Below, in pieces: positions 1-9,859 of a stretch of 64,000 bases of DNA. The translations under genes were made by a program, and so were the position numbers. Origin of the DNA: Methylobacterium aquaticum (lineage in GTDB: Bacteria; Pseudomonadota; Alphaproteobacteria; Rhizobiales; Beijerinckiaceae); NCBI RefSeq assembly GCF_016804325.1, contig NZ_CP043627.1, positions 1,997,001 to 2,061,000 of the forward strand. The letters run 5' to 3'. The notes beneath the pieces were generated by a model that had not been told where the DNA came from, searched no databases, and saw only the letters and a program-made list of their open reading frames with translations. Each line of letters begins with the position of its first letter. Within the stretch, counting starts at the first letter, position 1.

Positions 1-1021
<1,021 letters not shown>

Positions 1022-1157
1022 GCGACGCTCTCCCGTCGATGCGACGTAAGAGAGCCTTGTCCTTGGCGGAAACGGTGAATGACCCGGCGATCAATCTTGG
1101 CTTAAGTTCCTGTCGTTAGTCTGATCACAGACGGACGGAACGTGATTTGCGCCTGCA

Positions 1158-2534
1158 ATGCAAGCGAGCACGAAGTTGCGATGTGCAACTGATCTTTGTT
1201 CGCCCCCGGCTCCCGGGGCGGAGGCTTTGGCGGCGTTCCTCGAACGCGTCCGGGGGGCTTTCGCCGTGGATGCCGTTCTGCTGCTCGGCCCCGATGAGGG
1301 GCCGCCCCTGGCGACGGCCGGCGCCGACCTGCCCGCCACCGTCGCCGACCTGTGCCGGGCCGTGGCGAGCCGCCGGCCGGGGAGCGTGATCCGCCTCGTC
1401 GCCGATCTCGCCGCCGCCCGCTGGCGCACCCATCCCGGCGCGGCGGAATGCCGGTTCCTGGCGACCTGCACCATCGAGCCGGGATCGGGCATCCTCGCCC
1501 TCGTCGATCGCGAGCCGCGCCGGCCGAGGGCCGCGGAAAGCCGCCGCCTGGCCGATTTCGCCGCCGCCGCCGATTGCCTCGCCCGGGCGACGACGGACTT
1601 TCGCGAGGCCTTCGCCCATCAGACGCGGGCGCTCGCCCATAGCCGCAAGATCTTCGATCGCGCCTCGGCCGCCGCGCGGATCGGCGTCTGGGAATGCGCC
1701 CTGCCGGACGAGGCCCTGACCTGGACCGATCAGGTCTACGCGATGTTCGACCTGCCGCGGGAGGCACCCCTCGACAGGAGCCGGATCGTCGCCTGCTACA
1801 CGCCCAAATCCCGCGAGGCGCTGACCGCCGCCCGCAGCCGCGCCATCGCCGAGCGCGGCGGCTTCGCCCTCGACGCCGAGATCGTGACGCTCGCCGGCCG
1901 CCGCCGCTGGATCCGCATCACCGCCTCGGTCGAGTGCGAGGGCGCGGTCCCGGTGCGGATCTTCGGGATGAAGCAGGACATCACCGAGGAGAAGCTGCTC
2001 GCCGACCGGACCCGCTACCTCGCGGAATTCGATGCCATGACCGGGCTCGCCAACCGGGCGACTTTCGAGGCCCGGTTCGCCGCCCTCGACCGGGACCCGC
2101 CCGGACGCTCCCCGTTCGGCGCCCTGCTGCTGATCGATCTCGACGGGTTCAAGCCGGTCAACGACACGTTCGGGCATGCCGCGGGCGATGCCTGCCTGGT
2201 CGAGGTGGCGGCGCGGCTGCGCCACTCGTGCCGCGACGGCGACGTCGTCGCCCGGATCGGCGGCGACGAGTTCGCGATCCTGCTCGCCACCACGGCACCC
2301 GGCATCGCCGAGGAGGTGGCGGCCCGCCTCATCGCCGCCTTGAGCCGGCCGATGACCTGGACCGGCCGCACCTTCACGGTCGGCGCGTCGATCGGGATCG
2401 CCCGCGCCGATGGCCGGTCCTCCGCCGACCTGTTCGTGGCGGCGGATACGGCGCTCTACGCCGCGAAGGCGCAGGGGCGGGGGCAGTTCCGGGTGGCGGA
2501 CGCCGCCGTCGACGGCGCGGCGCGGCCCGCGTGA
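1158..2534 (+). CDS. PAS-GGDEF diguanylate cyclase
   Basis: 458 aa. The N-terminal ~155 residues are a poorly recognisable sensory region, possibly GAF-like. A PAS-like domain follows at about 165-285 and ends in a PAC-type segment (GMKQDITEEK). The GGDEF domain runs from about 290 to 450. The catalytic signature GGDEF is intact at 368-372, and an RxxD product-inhibition site (RDGD) sits exactly five residues upstream, so an active, feedback-inhibited cyclase making cyclic di-GMP from GTP is expected. No membrane segment is seen, so it is probably cytosolic. The ATG has only a weak upstream Shine-Dalgarno (GGACGG is far away), so the start is less certain than the family call. It lies 8 bp from, and convergent with, the racemase-family gene. 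Confidence 0.9.
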   Translation: MQASTKLRCATDLCSPPAPGAEALAAFLERVRGAFAVDAVLLLGPDEGPPLATAGADLPATVADLCRAVASRRPGSVIRLVADLAAARWRTHPGAAECRFLATCTIEPGSGILALVDREPRRPRAAESRRLADFAAAADCLARATTDFREAFAHQTRALAHSRKIFDRASAAARIGVWECALPDEALTWTDQVYAMFDLPREAPLDRSRIVACYTPKSREALTAARSRAIAERGGFALDAEIVTLAGRRRWIRITASVECEGAVPVRIFGMKQDITEEKLLADRTRYLAEFDAMTGLANRATFEARFAALDRDPPGRSPFGALLLIDLDGFKPVNDTFGHAAGDACLVEVAARLRHSCRDGDVVARIGGDEFAILLATTAPGIAEEVAARLIAALSRPMTWTGRTFTVGASIGIARADGRSSADLFVAADTALYAAKAQGRGQFRVADAAVDGAARPA

Positions 2535-2541
2535 CCGCCGG

Positions 2542-3630
2542 TCAGGCCCGGATCGCCGCGAGCCCCTTCCAGTCGAAGGCGATGCCGTGGCCCGGACGGT
2601 CCGGCGCCACTGCGAAGCCGTCCTCGATCGCCAGCGGCTCGGCGATGTAGGCGTCCAGCCCGAAGCCGTGCGCCTCCAGGTACGAGCGGTTCGGGCAGGC
2701 GGCGAGCAGATGCACGGTGACGTCGTGCGCGCCGTGCGACGTGACCGGCAGGTTGAAGGCCTCGGCCAAGTGCGCGATCTTCATGAACGGCGTGACGCCG
2801 CCGCAATTCGTCACGTCCGGCTCCGGGTAGGTGACGCCGCCGGCCGTGATCAGCTGCTTGAACTCCCACAGCGAGCGCAGGTTCTCGCCCGCGGCGATCG
2901 GCAATCCACCCTCGCGGACCACCCGGGCCTGCCCGGCGACGTCGTCGGGGATCACCGGCTCCTCGAGCCAGAACGGCGCGAACGGTTGCAGGGCTCGCGC
3001 CGCGCGGATCGCCTCGTCGGCGCTCCAGCGCATGTTGGCGTCCACCATCAGGGGGAATCCGTCGCCGAGATGCGCGCGCATCGCCCGCACCCGCTCGACA
3101 TCCTGCGAGAGCCTGTCGCGCCCGACCTTCATCTTGATCGCGCGAAACCCCTTCTTCAGGTTGTCGTCGGTCTGCCGCAGCAAAAGGTCGAGCGGCAGGT
3201 GCAGGTCGATGCCGCCGGCGTAGCACGGCACCTTGGGATCGTTCCCGCCGAGAAGCAGCCAGAGCGGCTGGCCGAGGCGCTTCGCCTTCAGGTCCCACAG
3301 CGCCATGTCGAGGGCCGATTGCGCGAGCACCGCCGGCCCGCCGCGGCCGCCGTAATGCTGGCCCCACCAGATCCGCTGCCACAGATGCGCGATCCGGTCG
3401 GCGTCCTGGCCGATGATCTGGTCGGGGATGTCGCGCCGCAGGATCGCGTCGATGGCGCCGCCGTTGCGGCCGCAGGTATAGGTGTAGCCGGTGCCCTCCG
3501 CCCCGTCGGCGTCGCGCAGGCGGACGGTGTTGAGCTCGAAGGCCGGCATGTCGCCGTGCATGCTGTCGCTGAGGGGGACCGGGAGCGCGACGCGGTAATA
3601 CCCGGCCTCCAGCGAGACGATGCGGGGCAT
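2542..3630 (-). CDS. Mandelate racemase/muconate lactonizing enzyme family protein
   Basis: 362 aa enolase-superfamily enzyme. The C-terminal barrel shows the catalytic Lys motif KMK (166-168), three metal ligands (D197 in DAN, E223 in LEEP, E249 in AGEN), D272 and the general-base histidine H299 in TSHG. This is the Lys/His arrangement of the mandelate racemase subgroup, which abstracts a proton alpha to a carboxylate, usually as an acid-sugar dehydratase or racemase. The substrate cannot be read from the sequence. It is divergent from the sugar ABC importer at 3948-7417, so the two may form one sugar-acid uptake and catabolism locus (inference). Confidence 0.88.
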   Translation of the reverse strand: MPRIVSLEAGYYRVALPVPLSDSMHGDMPAFELNTVRLRDADGAEGTGYTYTCGRNGGAIDAILRRDIPDQIIGQDADRIAHLWQRIWWGQHYGGRGGPAVLAQSALDMALWDLKAKRLGQPLWLLLGGNDPKVPCYAGGIDLHLPLDLLLRQTDDNLKKGFRAIKMKVGRDRLSQDVERVRAMRAHLGDGFPLMVDANMRWSADEAIRAARALQPFAPFWLEEPVIPDDVAGQARVVREGGLPIAAGENLRSLWEFKQLITAGGVTYPEPDVTNCGGVTPFMKIAHLAEAFNLPVTSHGAHDVTVHLLAACPNRSYLEAHGFGLDAYIAEPLAIEDGFAVAPDRPGHGIAFDWKGLAAIRA

Positions 3631-3947
3631 GGCGCTCCTCCCTTCCTATGCGGCTCGTCGGCCGCTTATCGACAGATGAATGTCGTGTTGCGGGGAGCGT
3701 ATCGGATCGGGCGGCGGGGTCGTCAAGACGGGATTGTCAGATCTTGTTCACGGCCGCCGGACCGTTATTGCGAGTGGAATGTCCCGATCTGCATGGGCGT
3801 CGCGCGGGTTTGACCCCGTGGCGCGCAATACAATCGCGCCGGGCTTATACCTTGTGTTGACTGTCGCCGAATTGCGCCCCGCTCCGTCCCGTGCTGATAT
3901 GCGGGATAAGCCGCCCGACCAACGGGGCGGATGGGAGGAACGGATCG
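3631..3947. promoter_or_regulatory. Divergent intergenic region (racemase-family gene / sugar ABC importer)
   Basis: A 317-bp gap between divergent genes must hold both promoters. I see a short inverted repeat, CGACA-N6-TGTCG, near 3670-3685 and a TTGACT hexamer at 3857-3862, but no convincing -10 at the right distance. A GGGAGGA Shine-Dalgarno lies just before the binding-protein ATG at 3948. No gene is supported here. Confidence 0.35.
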
Positions 3948-5327
3948 ATGAAGCGAGTGATCGCGGGGGCGTTGTCGATGGGCGCGCTGGTTATGGCAGC
4001 GCTGCCGGCCGTCGCGCAGGACAACAAGACGCTCACCGTCTGGTTCAGCAAGGGCTTCTACCGGTCCGAGGACGAGTCGCTCTGGGCGACGATCAAGAAG
4101 TTCGAGCAGAAGACCGGGATCAAGGTCGAGCTGTCGCAATACGCGATCCAGGACATGATCCCCAAGACCGTGGCGGCGCTGGATTCCGGCTCGCCGCCCG
4201 ATGTCGGCTATTCCGACACCTACAACAACCAGGCCGCCGGCAAGTGGGCCTATGAGGGCAAGCTCGAGGACCTGACCGACGTCCTCCAGCCGATGATGCC
4301 GCGCTTCGCAGCCCAGACCGTCGAGCACGTGCTGCTCATGAACGGCCAGACCGGCAAGAAGGCCTATTACGGCTTCCCGCTCAAGCGCCAGACCCTCCAC
4401 ACCGAGATCTGGGGCGACATGCTGGAGAAGGCCGGCTTCAAGCAGGCCGACATCCCGCAGAAATGGTCGGATTACTGGGCGTTCTGGTGCGACAAGGTCC
4501 AGCCGGCCTACCGCAAGGCGTCCGGCACCCGCACCTACGGCATCGGCGCGCCGATGGGCGTGGAATCGACCGACAGCTTCCAGTCCTTCTACGCCTTCAT
4601 GGACGCCTACGACGCCAAGCTCGTCGACAGCGACGGCAAGCTGACCGTCGACGACCCGAAGACCCGCGAGGGCGTGGTCAAGGCGCTGAAGGACTACACC
4701 GACCCCTACGTCAAGGGCTGCGTGCCGCCCTCGGCGACGACCTGGAAGGATCCCGACAACAACGTCGCCTTCCACAACCGCACCACGGTGATGACGCACA
4801 ACTTCACCATCTCGATCGCCGCGAAGTGGTACGAGGACAGCGTCAACCCGAACAACACCCCTGAGCAGCGCGAGGCCTCGAAGAAGGCCTACGAGGAGAC
4901 CATCATCACCGCGCCGTTCCCGAACCGGCCGGACGGCAAGCCGATGACCTACCGTGCCGACGTCAAGCAGGGCGTGGTCTTCTCGGGCGCCAAGAACAAG
5001 GCGGCGGCCAAGGAGTTCGTGAAGTTCATCATGGAGGAGGACAACCTCCGTCCCTACGTCGAGGGCGCGATCGGCCGCTGGTTCCCGGTCACCACCGCCT
5101 CGATCGAGAGCCCGTTCTGGCAGGCCGACAAGCACCGCAAGGCGGTCTACAACCAGTTCAAGTCCGGCACCGAGCCGTTCGACTACGTGAAGAACTACAA
5201 GTTCACGCTGGTCAACAACGAGAACGTGTTCGCCAAGGCGATGAACCGGGTGGTGAGCGAGAAGGTCCCGGTCGAGAAGGCCGCCGACGAGATGCTGACC
5301 CGCATCAAGCAGATCGCCGGGCAGTAA
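3948..5327 (+). CDS. Sugar ABC transporter substrate-binding protein (family 1)
   Basis: 459 aa periplasmic binding protein of the CUT1 class. I chose the ATG at 3948 because GGGAGGA lies 9 nt upstream and it gives a clean signal peptide (MKR, hydrophobic core, AVAQ cleavage) at about residues 1-24. A longer frame from 3891 would bury the signal. The mature part has typical family-1 features such as TLTVWFSKGF at the start, a GSPPDVGYSD segment and a C-terminal NENVFAKAMNRVV region. It delivers a sugar, oligosaccharide or polyol to the two permeases downstream. A palindromic repeat and an attenuator-like hairpin separate it from the permeases, which would let it be made in excess. Confidence 0.9.
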   Translation: MKRVIAGALSMGALVMAALPAVAQDNKTLTVWFSKGFYRSEDESLWATIKKFEQKTGIKVELSQYAIQDMIPKTVAALDSGSPPDVGYSDTYNNQAAGKWAYEGKLEDLTDVLQPMMPRFAAQTVEHVLLMNGQTGKKAYYGFPLKRQTLHTEIWGDMLEKAGFKQADIPQKWSDYWAFWCDKVQPAYRKASGTRTYGIGAPMGVESTDSFQSFYAFMDAYDAKLVDSDGKLTVDDPKTREGVVKALKDYTDPYVKGCVPPSATTWKDPDNNVAFHNRTTVMTHNFTISIAAKWYEDSVNPNNTPEQREASKKAYEETIITAPFPNRPDGKPMTYRADVKQGVVFSGAKNKAAAKEFVKFIMEEDNLRPYVEGAIGRWFPVTTASIESPFWQADKHRKAVYNQFKSGTEPFDYVKNYKFTLVNNENVFAKAMNRVVSEKVPVEKAADEMLTRIKQIAGQ

Positions 5328-5365
5328 CTTCGATCCGAGCGCTCTCCCCTTTGATGGGCGCGCGC

Positions 5366-5480
5366 TTCCCCTCCCCCTTGTGGGGAGGGGCTAGGGGTGG
5401 GGGTGGTGCCGGAGAAGCCTCGCGCTTGACGCGGCACCACCCCCACCCCCTGACCCCTCCCCACAAGGGGGAGGGGAGGG
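5366..5480. repeat. Nested palindromic intergenic repeat, copy 1
   Basis: Two arms (about 5368-5410 and 5431-5480) are near-perfect reverse complements around a 20-nt centre. Each arm also contains its own short hairpin (CCCCTCCCC / TTGT / GGGGAGGGG). The layout matches the elements at 13891-14057 and 23477-23650. Here it lies between the binding protein and its permeases. Confidence 0.8.
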
Positions 5481-5560
5481 CGCTCGATCCTTTGAAGGAC
5501 AGTCCCGCCTAGACCCGCGGAACAAGAGGAGAGGCACCCGTGCCTCCACCCACACCATCC

Positions 5561-5606
5561 AGAGCGGGGTCCGATCGCTTAGCGCTCGGGGCCCGCTCTC
5601 GGTTTT
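5561..5606 (+). terminator. Attenuator-like hairpin before the permease genes
   Basis: AGAGCGGG (5561-5568) pairs with CCCGCTCT (5592-5599), with a further CCG/CGG pairing inside, and is followed by TTTT at 5603-5606. It lies within the operon, so partial termination is the likelier role: high binding protein, lower permease. Confidence 0.5.
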
Positions 5607-5645
5607 CGCGTACCCCCCATCCCGGCCTCATCGAGGAGACCGACC

Positions 5646-6515
5646 ATGTCCGCAACGGTCGCTGAGGCAGCGCCGGTCGCCGCGGCCCAGCCCTTCCGCC
5701 TGACCTCGTGGCAGGCCTGGGGGCTGATCCTGATCGCGCCCTACCTGCTGATCTTCCTGTTCTTCGTCATCTACCCGATCGGCTACGGCCTGTGGCTGGC
5801 GCGCAGCCCCGCGAGCTACGTGCATCTGGCGGAAGACCCGATCTTCGCCCGCGCCGTCGTCAACACGCTGATCTTCCTGATCGTCGGCATCAACGTGAAG
5901 ATGGCGATCGCGCTCGTGCTGTCGGGCTTCTTCACCAACGAGCGGAAGTGGATCCGCTGGCTGTCGGTGCTGTTCATCCTGCCTTGGGCGGTGCCGTCGA
6001 TCCCCACCATCCTGTCGGTGCGGTTCATGCTCAACCCCGAATGGGGCATCGTGAACTCGCTGATCTTCCGGCTGACCGGCGATGACGGCCCGAACTGGCT
6101 CAACGACCCGAGCCTCGCGCTCACGCTCGCCATCGGCGTCCATATCTGGAAGTCGCTGCCTTTCTGGACGCTGATCCTGCTCGCCGGGCGGCTCGCCATC
6201 TCGGCCGACCTCTACGAGGCGGCCTCCGTCGACGGTGCCACCAAGTGGCAGAAGTTTTTGCACGTCACCTGGCCGTCGATGCGGACGCTCTACGTGACCT
6301 GCACCATCCTGTCGATGATCTGGACGCTGGGCGACTTCAACTCGGTCTACCTGCTCACCGGCGGCGGTCCCGCCGACCTCACCCACGTGCTGGCGACCCT
6401 CGGCATCCGGTATCTTCGCCTCGATCAGGTCGACGCCTCGATGGCGGCGGTGGTCTGCGCGATGCCCTTCGTGCTGCCGCTGGTCTACGTGCTGATGAAG
6501 AGGCTCTCGAAATGA
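5646..6515 (+). CDS. Sugar ABC transporter permease (MalF/UgpA-like)
   Basis: 289 aa inner-membrane protein with about six hydrophobic segments. The first is around residues 28-50 (ILIAPYLLIFLFFVIYPIGY). The cytoplasmic EAA loop is clear (LYEAASVDGATKWQKF, about 192-207) and docks on the ATPase. This is the MalF-side subunit of a CUT1 importer. Its stop overlaps the start of the next permease (ATGA at 6512-6515), so the two are translationally coupled. Confidence 0.92.
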   Translation: MSATVAEAAPVAAAQPFRLTSWQAWGLILIAPYLLIFLFFVIYPIGYGLWLARSPASYVHLAEDPIFARAVVNTLIFLIVGINVKMAIALVLSGFFTNERKWIRWLSVLFILPWAVPSIPTILSVRFMLNPEWGIVNSLIFRLTGDDGPNWLNDPSLALTLAIGVHIWKSLPFWTLILLAGRLAISADLYEAASVDGATKWQKFLHVTWPSMRTLYVTCTILSMIWTLGDFNSVYLLTGGGPADLTHVLATLGIRYLRLDQVDASMAAVVCAMPFVLPLVYVLMKRLSK

Positions 6516-7417
6516 GCACGACCCTGACAGCCCGCGCGACGCCGTCCGCCGAGGAGCGCGCCGCCGCCCGCACCAACTGGCTGCGCGCGGCCGGCACGGA
6601 GGCCAAGCTCCTCCTCATCGGCATCCCGGTCCTGCTCTGGACCGTGATCCCGATCTACCACCTCGTCCTGTTCGCGATCTCGCCGAAGCAGGACGCGATG
6701 TCGGGGGCTTTGTTCCCGGCCCACCCGACGCTGCAGAACTTTAGAATCGTGTTCGGGCAGCAGCACTACTTCCTATCGAACTTCTGGCAGCAATTCTGGA
6801 ACTCGGCGGTCATCGCCTTCGCGACCGGCGTGCTGACGCTGTTCGTCGCCACCGCGGCGGCCTTCGCGATCAGCCGCCTGAAGGTGAAGGGCGGCCGGAC
6901 CGTGATGAACATGGCGCTCTTCACCTACTTCATCCCGGCCGCGTTCCTGGCCGTGCCGATGTACAAGACGATGGGAGCGTACGGGCTGCTCAACAGCAAG
7001 TGGGCGCTGATCCTCGCGATGGTGACGATCGCCAGCCCCTACGCGATCTGGGTGCTGAAGCAGGCCTCCGACAAGCTGCCGGTGGAGCTGGACGAAGCCG
7101 CGATCATGGACGGCGCCTCGCCGCCCCAGCTCTTCCGCTTCGTCTACCTGCCGCTGATGGTCCCGTCCCTGGTCGCGATCGGCGTCTACGCGCTGCTGCT
7201 CGCCTGGAACGAGTACCTGTTCGCCTTCCTGCTCCTCTCCCGCGACACCGACGTGACCCTGCCGGTGGCCTTGGGGAGTTTCCTGGCGGCGGATGACTCG
7301 CCGTGGGAGCTGCTGATGACCACGGGGTTGATCTACGCCCTGCCGCCTGCCGCGATCTATTATGTGTTCAAACGGTATATGGTGGGTGGGTTGACGGCGG
7401 GGGCGGTGAAGAGCTGA
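6512..7417 (+). CDS. Sugar ABC transporter permease (MalG/UgpE-like)
   Basis: 301 aa. The ATG at 6512 overlaps the upstream stop by four bases; an upstream-extended frame from 6245 runs through the previous gene and is rejected. The protein has an N-terminal cytosolic tail, about six membrane spans and an EAA loop (LDEAAIMDGASPPQLF). It pairs with the preceding permease to form the channel. No ATP-binding subunit follows: the next genes are an unrelated AT-rich pair, so a MsmK/UgpC-type ATPase encoded elsewhere must energise it (inference). Confidence 0.92.
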   Translation: MSTTLTARATPSAEERAAARTNWLRAAGTEAKLLLIGIPVLLWTVIPIYHLVLFAISPKQDAMSGALFPAHPTLQNFRIVFGQQHYFLSNFWQQFWNSAVIAFATGVLTLFVATAAAFAISRLKVKGGRTVMNMALFTYFIPAAFLAVPMYKTMGAYGLLNSKWALILAMVTIASPYAIWVLKQASDKLPVELDEAAIMDGASPPQLFRFVYLPLMVPSLVAIGVYALLLAWNEYLFAFLLLSRDTDVTLPVALGSFLAADDSPWELLMTTGLIYALPPAAIYYVFKRYMVGGLTAGAVKS

Positions 7418-7451
7418 AACTTAGAGACAACGAAATATGACATGTGGAAGC

Positions 7452-7482
7452 GGCCGCGAACGATACGTTTGCGGCCATTCTT
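7452..7482 (+). terminator. Intrinsic terminator of the sugar ABC operon
   Basis: GGCCGCGAACG (7452-7462), loop ATA, CGTTTGCGGCC (7466-7476) form an 11-bp stem with one G-U pair, followed by ATTCTT. It lies 34 bp after the last permease stop and separates the operon from the AT-rich island. Confidence 0.7.
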
Positions 7483-7673
7483 GATTCAGTGAAGCGCAGG
7501 AATTTAATAAATTAAGCCTCTTGTTGCGGACAAAAATATTTTCTCATCACCGAATATCTCGACGCCAAATATGATCCATGTAATGTTTCAGGGACTGTGT
7601 CTGCGTCGGCGGGCAAAATCGGCTATTGATACGTCTGAGCAACTACCTTACATAGGGCGAAGTTGTTGAATCG

Positions 7674-7679
7674 TATAAT
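7674..7679 (+). promoter_or_regulatory. Consensus -10 box for the DUF262-HEPN pair
   Basis: A perfect TATAAT lies 32 nt before the GTG start at 7712. No good -35 is seen at 16-18 bp. A GGAG Shine-Dalgarno follows at 7702-7705. The pair therefore appears to have its own promoter, independent of the upstream operon. Confidence 0.5.
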
Positions 7680-7711
7680 CTGTAGCTTGAAAGTGACATG
7701 CGGAGCGCTTA

Positions 7712-8779
7712 GTGAGTAATTTGTTGACGCGTTTCAACGAGGCGCAAACACAGCTTGTAACTCAGACAGCTGATGTACCACTCGGCACGCTTGCACAAAT
7801 GGTAGAGTCGGGAGGTATAAATTTACAGCCAGCCTTTCAAAGGCGCGAGCGATGGAAGATAGAAAAGCAAACTGCGCTCATCGAGTCATTTCTTTTGAAT
7901 GTGCCGGTGCCCCCAATTTATTTATCTGAAGAATTCGATGGTACTTACACGGCTATCGATGGAAAGCAAAGATTGCATGCAATTAATGAATTTATCCATA
8001 ATAGAATTGCACTTAAAGACCCAGAGAGATTGCAGGAGGCAAATGGGATTAAATTTGAGAATTTGCCTATACCAATACAAAACTCACTTATGCTTCGACC
8101 TTCAATGAGGGTTGTGACCTTGCTGCGGCAGACCCACACCGATTTAAAATATGAGGTATTTCTTCGCCTTAATCGAGGGGGTGAGTCATTAAACGACCAA
8201 GAAATTAGAAACGTGGCTTTCAGGGGAGTCTTGAATGACGCAATATACGAATTAGCCGGATATAATTTTTTAAAACAACAATTAAAAATCGAAAACGCAA
8301 AATCTGCCCCATATCGCAACATGGAAGACGCGGAATATGTATTGCGATTTATGACGCTATCGTCGGATCTCGAAGCTTTCAGTGGACGTCTATCTAAGGC
8401 GATGGACGATTTTATGAAAAAATATTCTGACCAAGACGAAGAGGTCATACAGCGATACAAAAATCTTTTTATTAAGTCTCTTGCGAGATGCGAGACTTTT
8501 TGGGGAGAAAACGCGTTTAAGCGGCCAGAGGGAGATAGATGGAGATCGCAATTTTTAGCTGGAATGTACGATGCGCAAATGCTGGCAGTGGCAAGGCTTG
8601 AAAACAATGTGCTGCATATAATTTCAGGTAGGCAAGATCGTGTGCTTGAAGTGACTCGAAATTTATTTCAAGATGATAGATTCGAGGAGTCCGTTCGGAC
8701 GGGTACTAACACCCCACAGCGCATACGTTATCGTGTCGATGCTGTTTACAACATGCTGATGGCGATCGCTCGTGAGTAA
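7712..8779 (+). CDS. DUF262 domain protein (GmrS/ParB-like NTPase fold)
   Basis: 355 aa with a GTG start and GGAG 6 nt upstream. The N-terminal DUF262 module is clear: QPAFQRRERW (about 39-48), the IDGKQRL motif (82-88; the family's DGQQR nucleotide motif with K for Q), and FLRLNRGGESLNDQEIRN (150-167). The rest is helical with no recognised domain; in particular there is no DUF1524 HNH nuclease as in GmrSD or BrxU. DUF262 proteins are NTP-dependent components of modification-dependent restriction systems. The gene is much richer in A and T than its neighbours, which suggests transfer. It overlaps the HEPN gene by 8 bp, so the two are co-expressed. Confidence 0.85.
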   Translation: MSNLLTRFNEAQTQLVTQTADVPLGTLAQMVESGGINLQPAFQRRERWKIEKQTALIESFLLNVPVPPIYLSEEFDGTYTAIDGKQRLHAINEFIHNRIALKDPERLQEANGIKFENLPIPIQNSLMLRPSMRVVTLLRQTHTDLKYEVFLRLNRGGESLNDQEIRNVAFRGVLNDAIYELAGYNFLKQQLKIENAKSAPYRNMEDAEYVLRFMTLSSDLEAFSGRLSKAMDDFMKKYSDQDEEVIQRYKNLFIKSLARCETFWGENAFKRPEGDRWRSQFLAGMYDAQMLAVARLENNVLHIISGRQDRVLEVTRNLFQDDRFEESVRTGTNTPQRIRYRVDAVYNMLMAIARE

Positions 8780-9689
8780 TGCAAGAGACAATTTTTATAA
8801 AACGATTGCTCTTATGCGATCGCTGCAATCAGACGCCTCGTTCATTGATCAGGGCATAGCGCCTTCAGATCACAACATAAAAGCGCGTATTTTGCGCAAC
8901 GGATTGGTTGTTTCCGCCTTCTCTTTACTTGAAACTTATTTAGAAGATCGATTGGAAGAAGCTGTGGCTAGCTTGTCAAGTTCGGCTATACCATATAGCA
9001 GTTTTCCTGATGAATTTAGAAATTTCTTCACAGTGCAAGCGGTGCAAGGACTCGCCAATCGGTTAAAATTTTTAGATAAAAATGACAAATTAATATATGC
9101 TGAACAGAATATATCATCAATCGCAAGGATATTATCAAATCCAAGTTCGTATAACAAATTTGGCTTCAGTCCCAATGGATCAAATATTAAATCAGAAGAT
9201 GTTAGAGATCTTCCAAAGTTATTTGGTGTCAAAAACGGCTGGTTTCAACTTCAGACTGTTTGTAGTGAAATTGGAGCATCGAGATTGGCGCTAAGTAATG
9301 ATTTCGAAAATTTTAAAAAAGCTAGGAATGCTGGCGCTCATGATATCGGATCGAATATTGCTTCACTGGATCTGGACACTCATATTGAGACGGCGTTGCT
9401 TGTCGGTATATCGTCAGATATTTCTATCTCTAACGCAATTGAGTGGTTGTGCAGATCACACACGCACGCACTAGCCATGCAGCATATTTCAACGAATCGA
9501 CCAAAATACAAATTTTTAGTAGAACGTGGAGACGGTCGATGGGCTGAATATGGCACAGGAAATGCGAGAATAATAAAAATATATCCAGATTTTGAAAATG
9601 CAAAAAGAGGGGCAGCGACTCGTAGTCGTCAACAAAATACGCATTTAGTTGCCAAAGATTTGAGTCTACGCCCTGTTTTTTTGATTTGA
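8772..9689 (+). CDS. HEPN-type protein with RNxxxH motif (candidate RNase effector)
   Basis: 305 aa with a GTG start inside the end of the DUF262 gene (GTGAGTAA contains its stop). Both genes begin with the same nine bases, GTGAGTAAT. The protein is mostly helical. R185-N-A-G-A-H190 matches the Rx4-6H catalytic motif of HEPN ribonucleases, and an upstream helix (SAFSLLETYLEDRLEEAV, about 47-64) resembles the first helix of MAE_28990/MAE_18760-like HEPN proteins, which are known next to DUF262 genes. About 90 C-terminal residues are unassigned. The expected role is RNA cleavage triggered or restrained by the DUF262 partner (inference). AT-rich like its partner. Confidence 0.7.
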   Translation: MSNARDNFYKTIALMRSLQSDASFIDQGIAPSDHNIKARILRNGLVVSAFSLLETYLEDRLEEAVASLSSSAIPYSSFPDEFRNFFTVQAVQGLANRLKFLDKNDKLIYAEQNISSIARILSNPSSYNKFGFSPNGSNIKSEDVRDLPKLFGVKNGWFQLQTVCSEIGASRLALSNDFENFKKARNAGAHDIGSNIASLDLDTHIETALLVGISSDISISNAIEWLCRSHTHALAMQHISTNRPKYKFLVERGDGRWAEYGTGNARIIKIYPDFENAKRGAATRSRQQNTHLVAKDLSLRPVFLI

Positions 9690-9818
9690 TATTCTGTCGC
9701 TGGCTAACAGATAAGGAACATTTTATCAACATAAAAATTGCTATGTATATAGTACAAATCTATATTTAATTTATTCTGCACAGATCAATTAGGATGGCGC
9801 GCTAATTCATGGGAATAG

Positions 9819-9859
9819 GCTTTGCAGTGCGATCGACTACAAATAGCGCACTGCAAAGC
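9819..9859. terminator. Perfect 13-bp inverted repeat at the island's right edge
   Basis: GCTTTGCAGTGCG (9819-9831) and CGCACTGCAAAGC (9847-9859) are exact reverse complements with a 15-nt loop. A second palindrome, TTGATTAC-TT-GTAATCAA (9865-9882), follows and runs into the stop codon of the peptide ABC ATPase. The pair probably ends transcription from both sides; a terminal repeat of the insertion is an alternative. The rest of 9690-9878 is AT-rich with no gene. Confidence 0.5.

Noticed and set aside
3765..5135. Long minus-strand frame opposite the sugar-binding protein gene
   Set aside because: Composition is that of a GC-rich shadow (Gly/Arg/Asp/Leu repeats); the plus-strand gene has a signal peptide, Shine-Dalgarno and family motifs.
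5366..5480. Repeat clusters at 5366, 13891 and 23477 considered as CRISPR
   Set aside because: They are single nested palindromes without regularly spaced direct repeats or spacers, and no cas gene is in the window.
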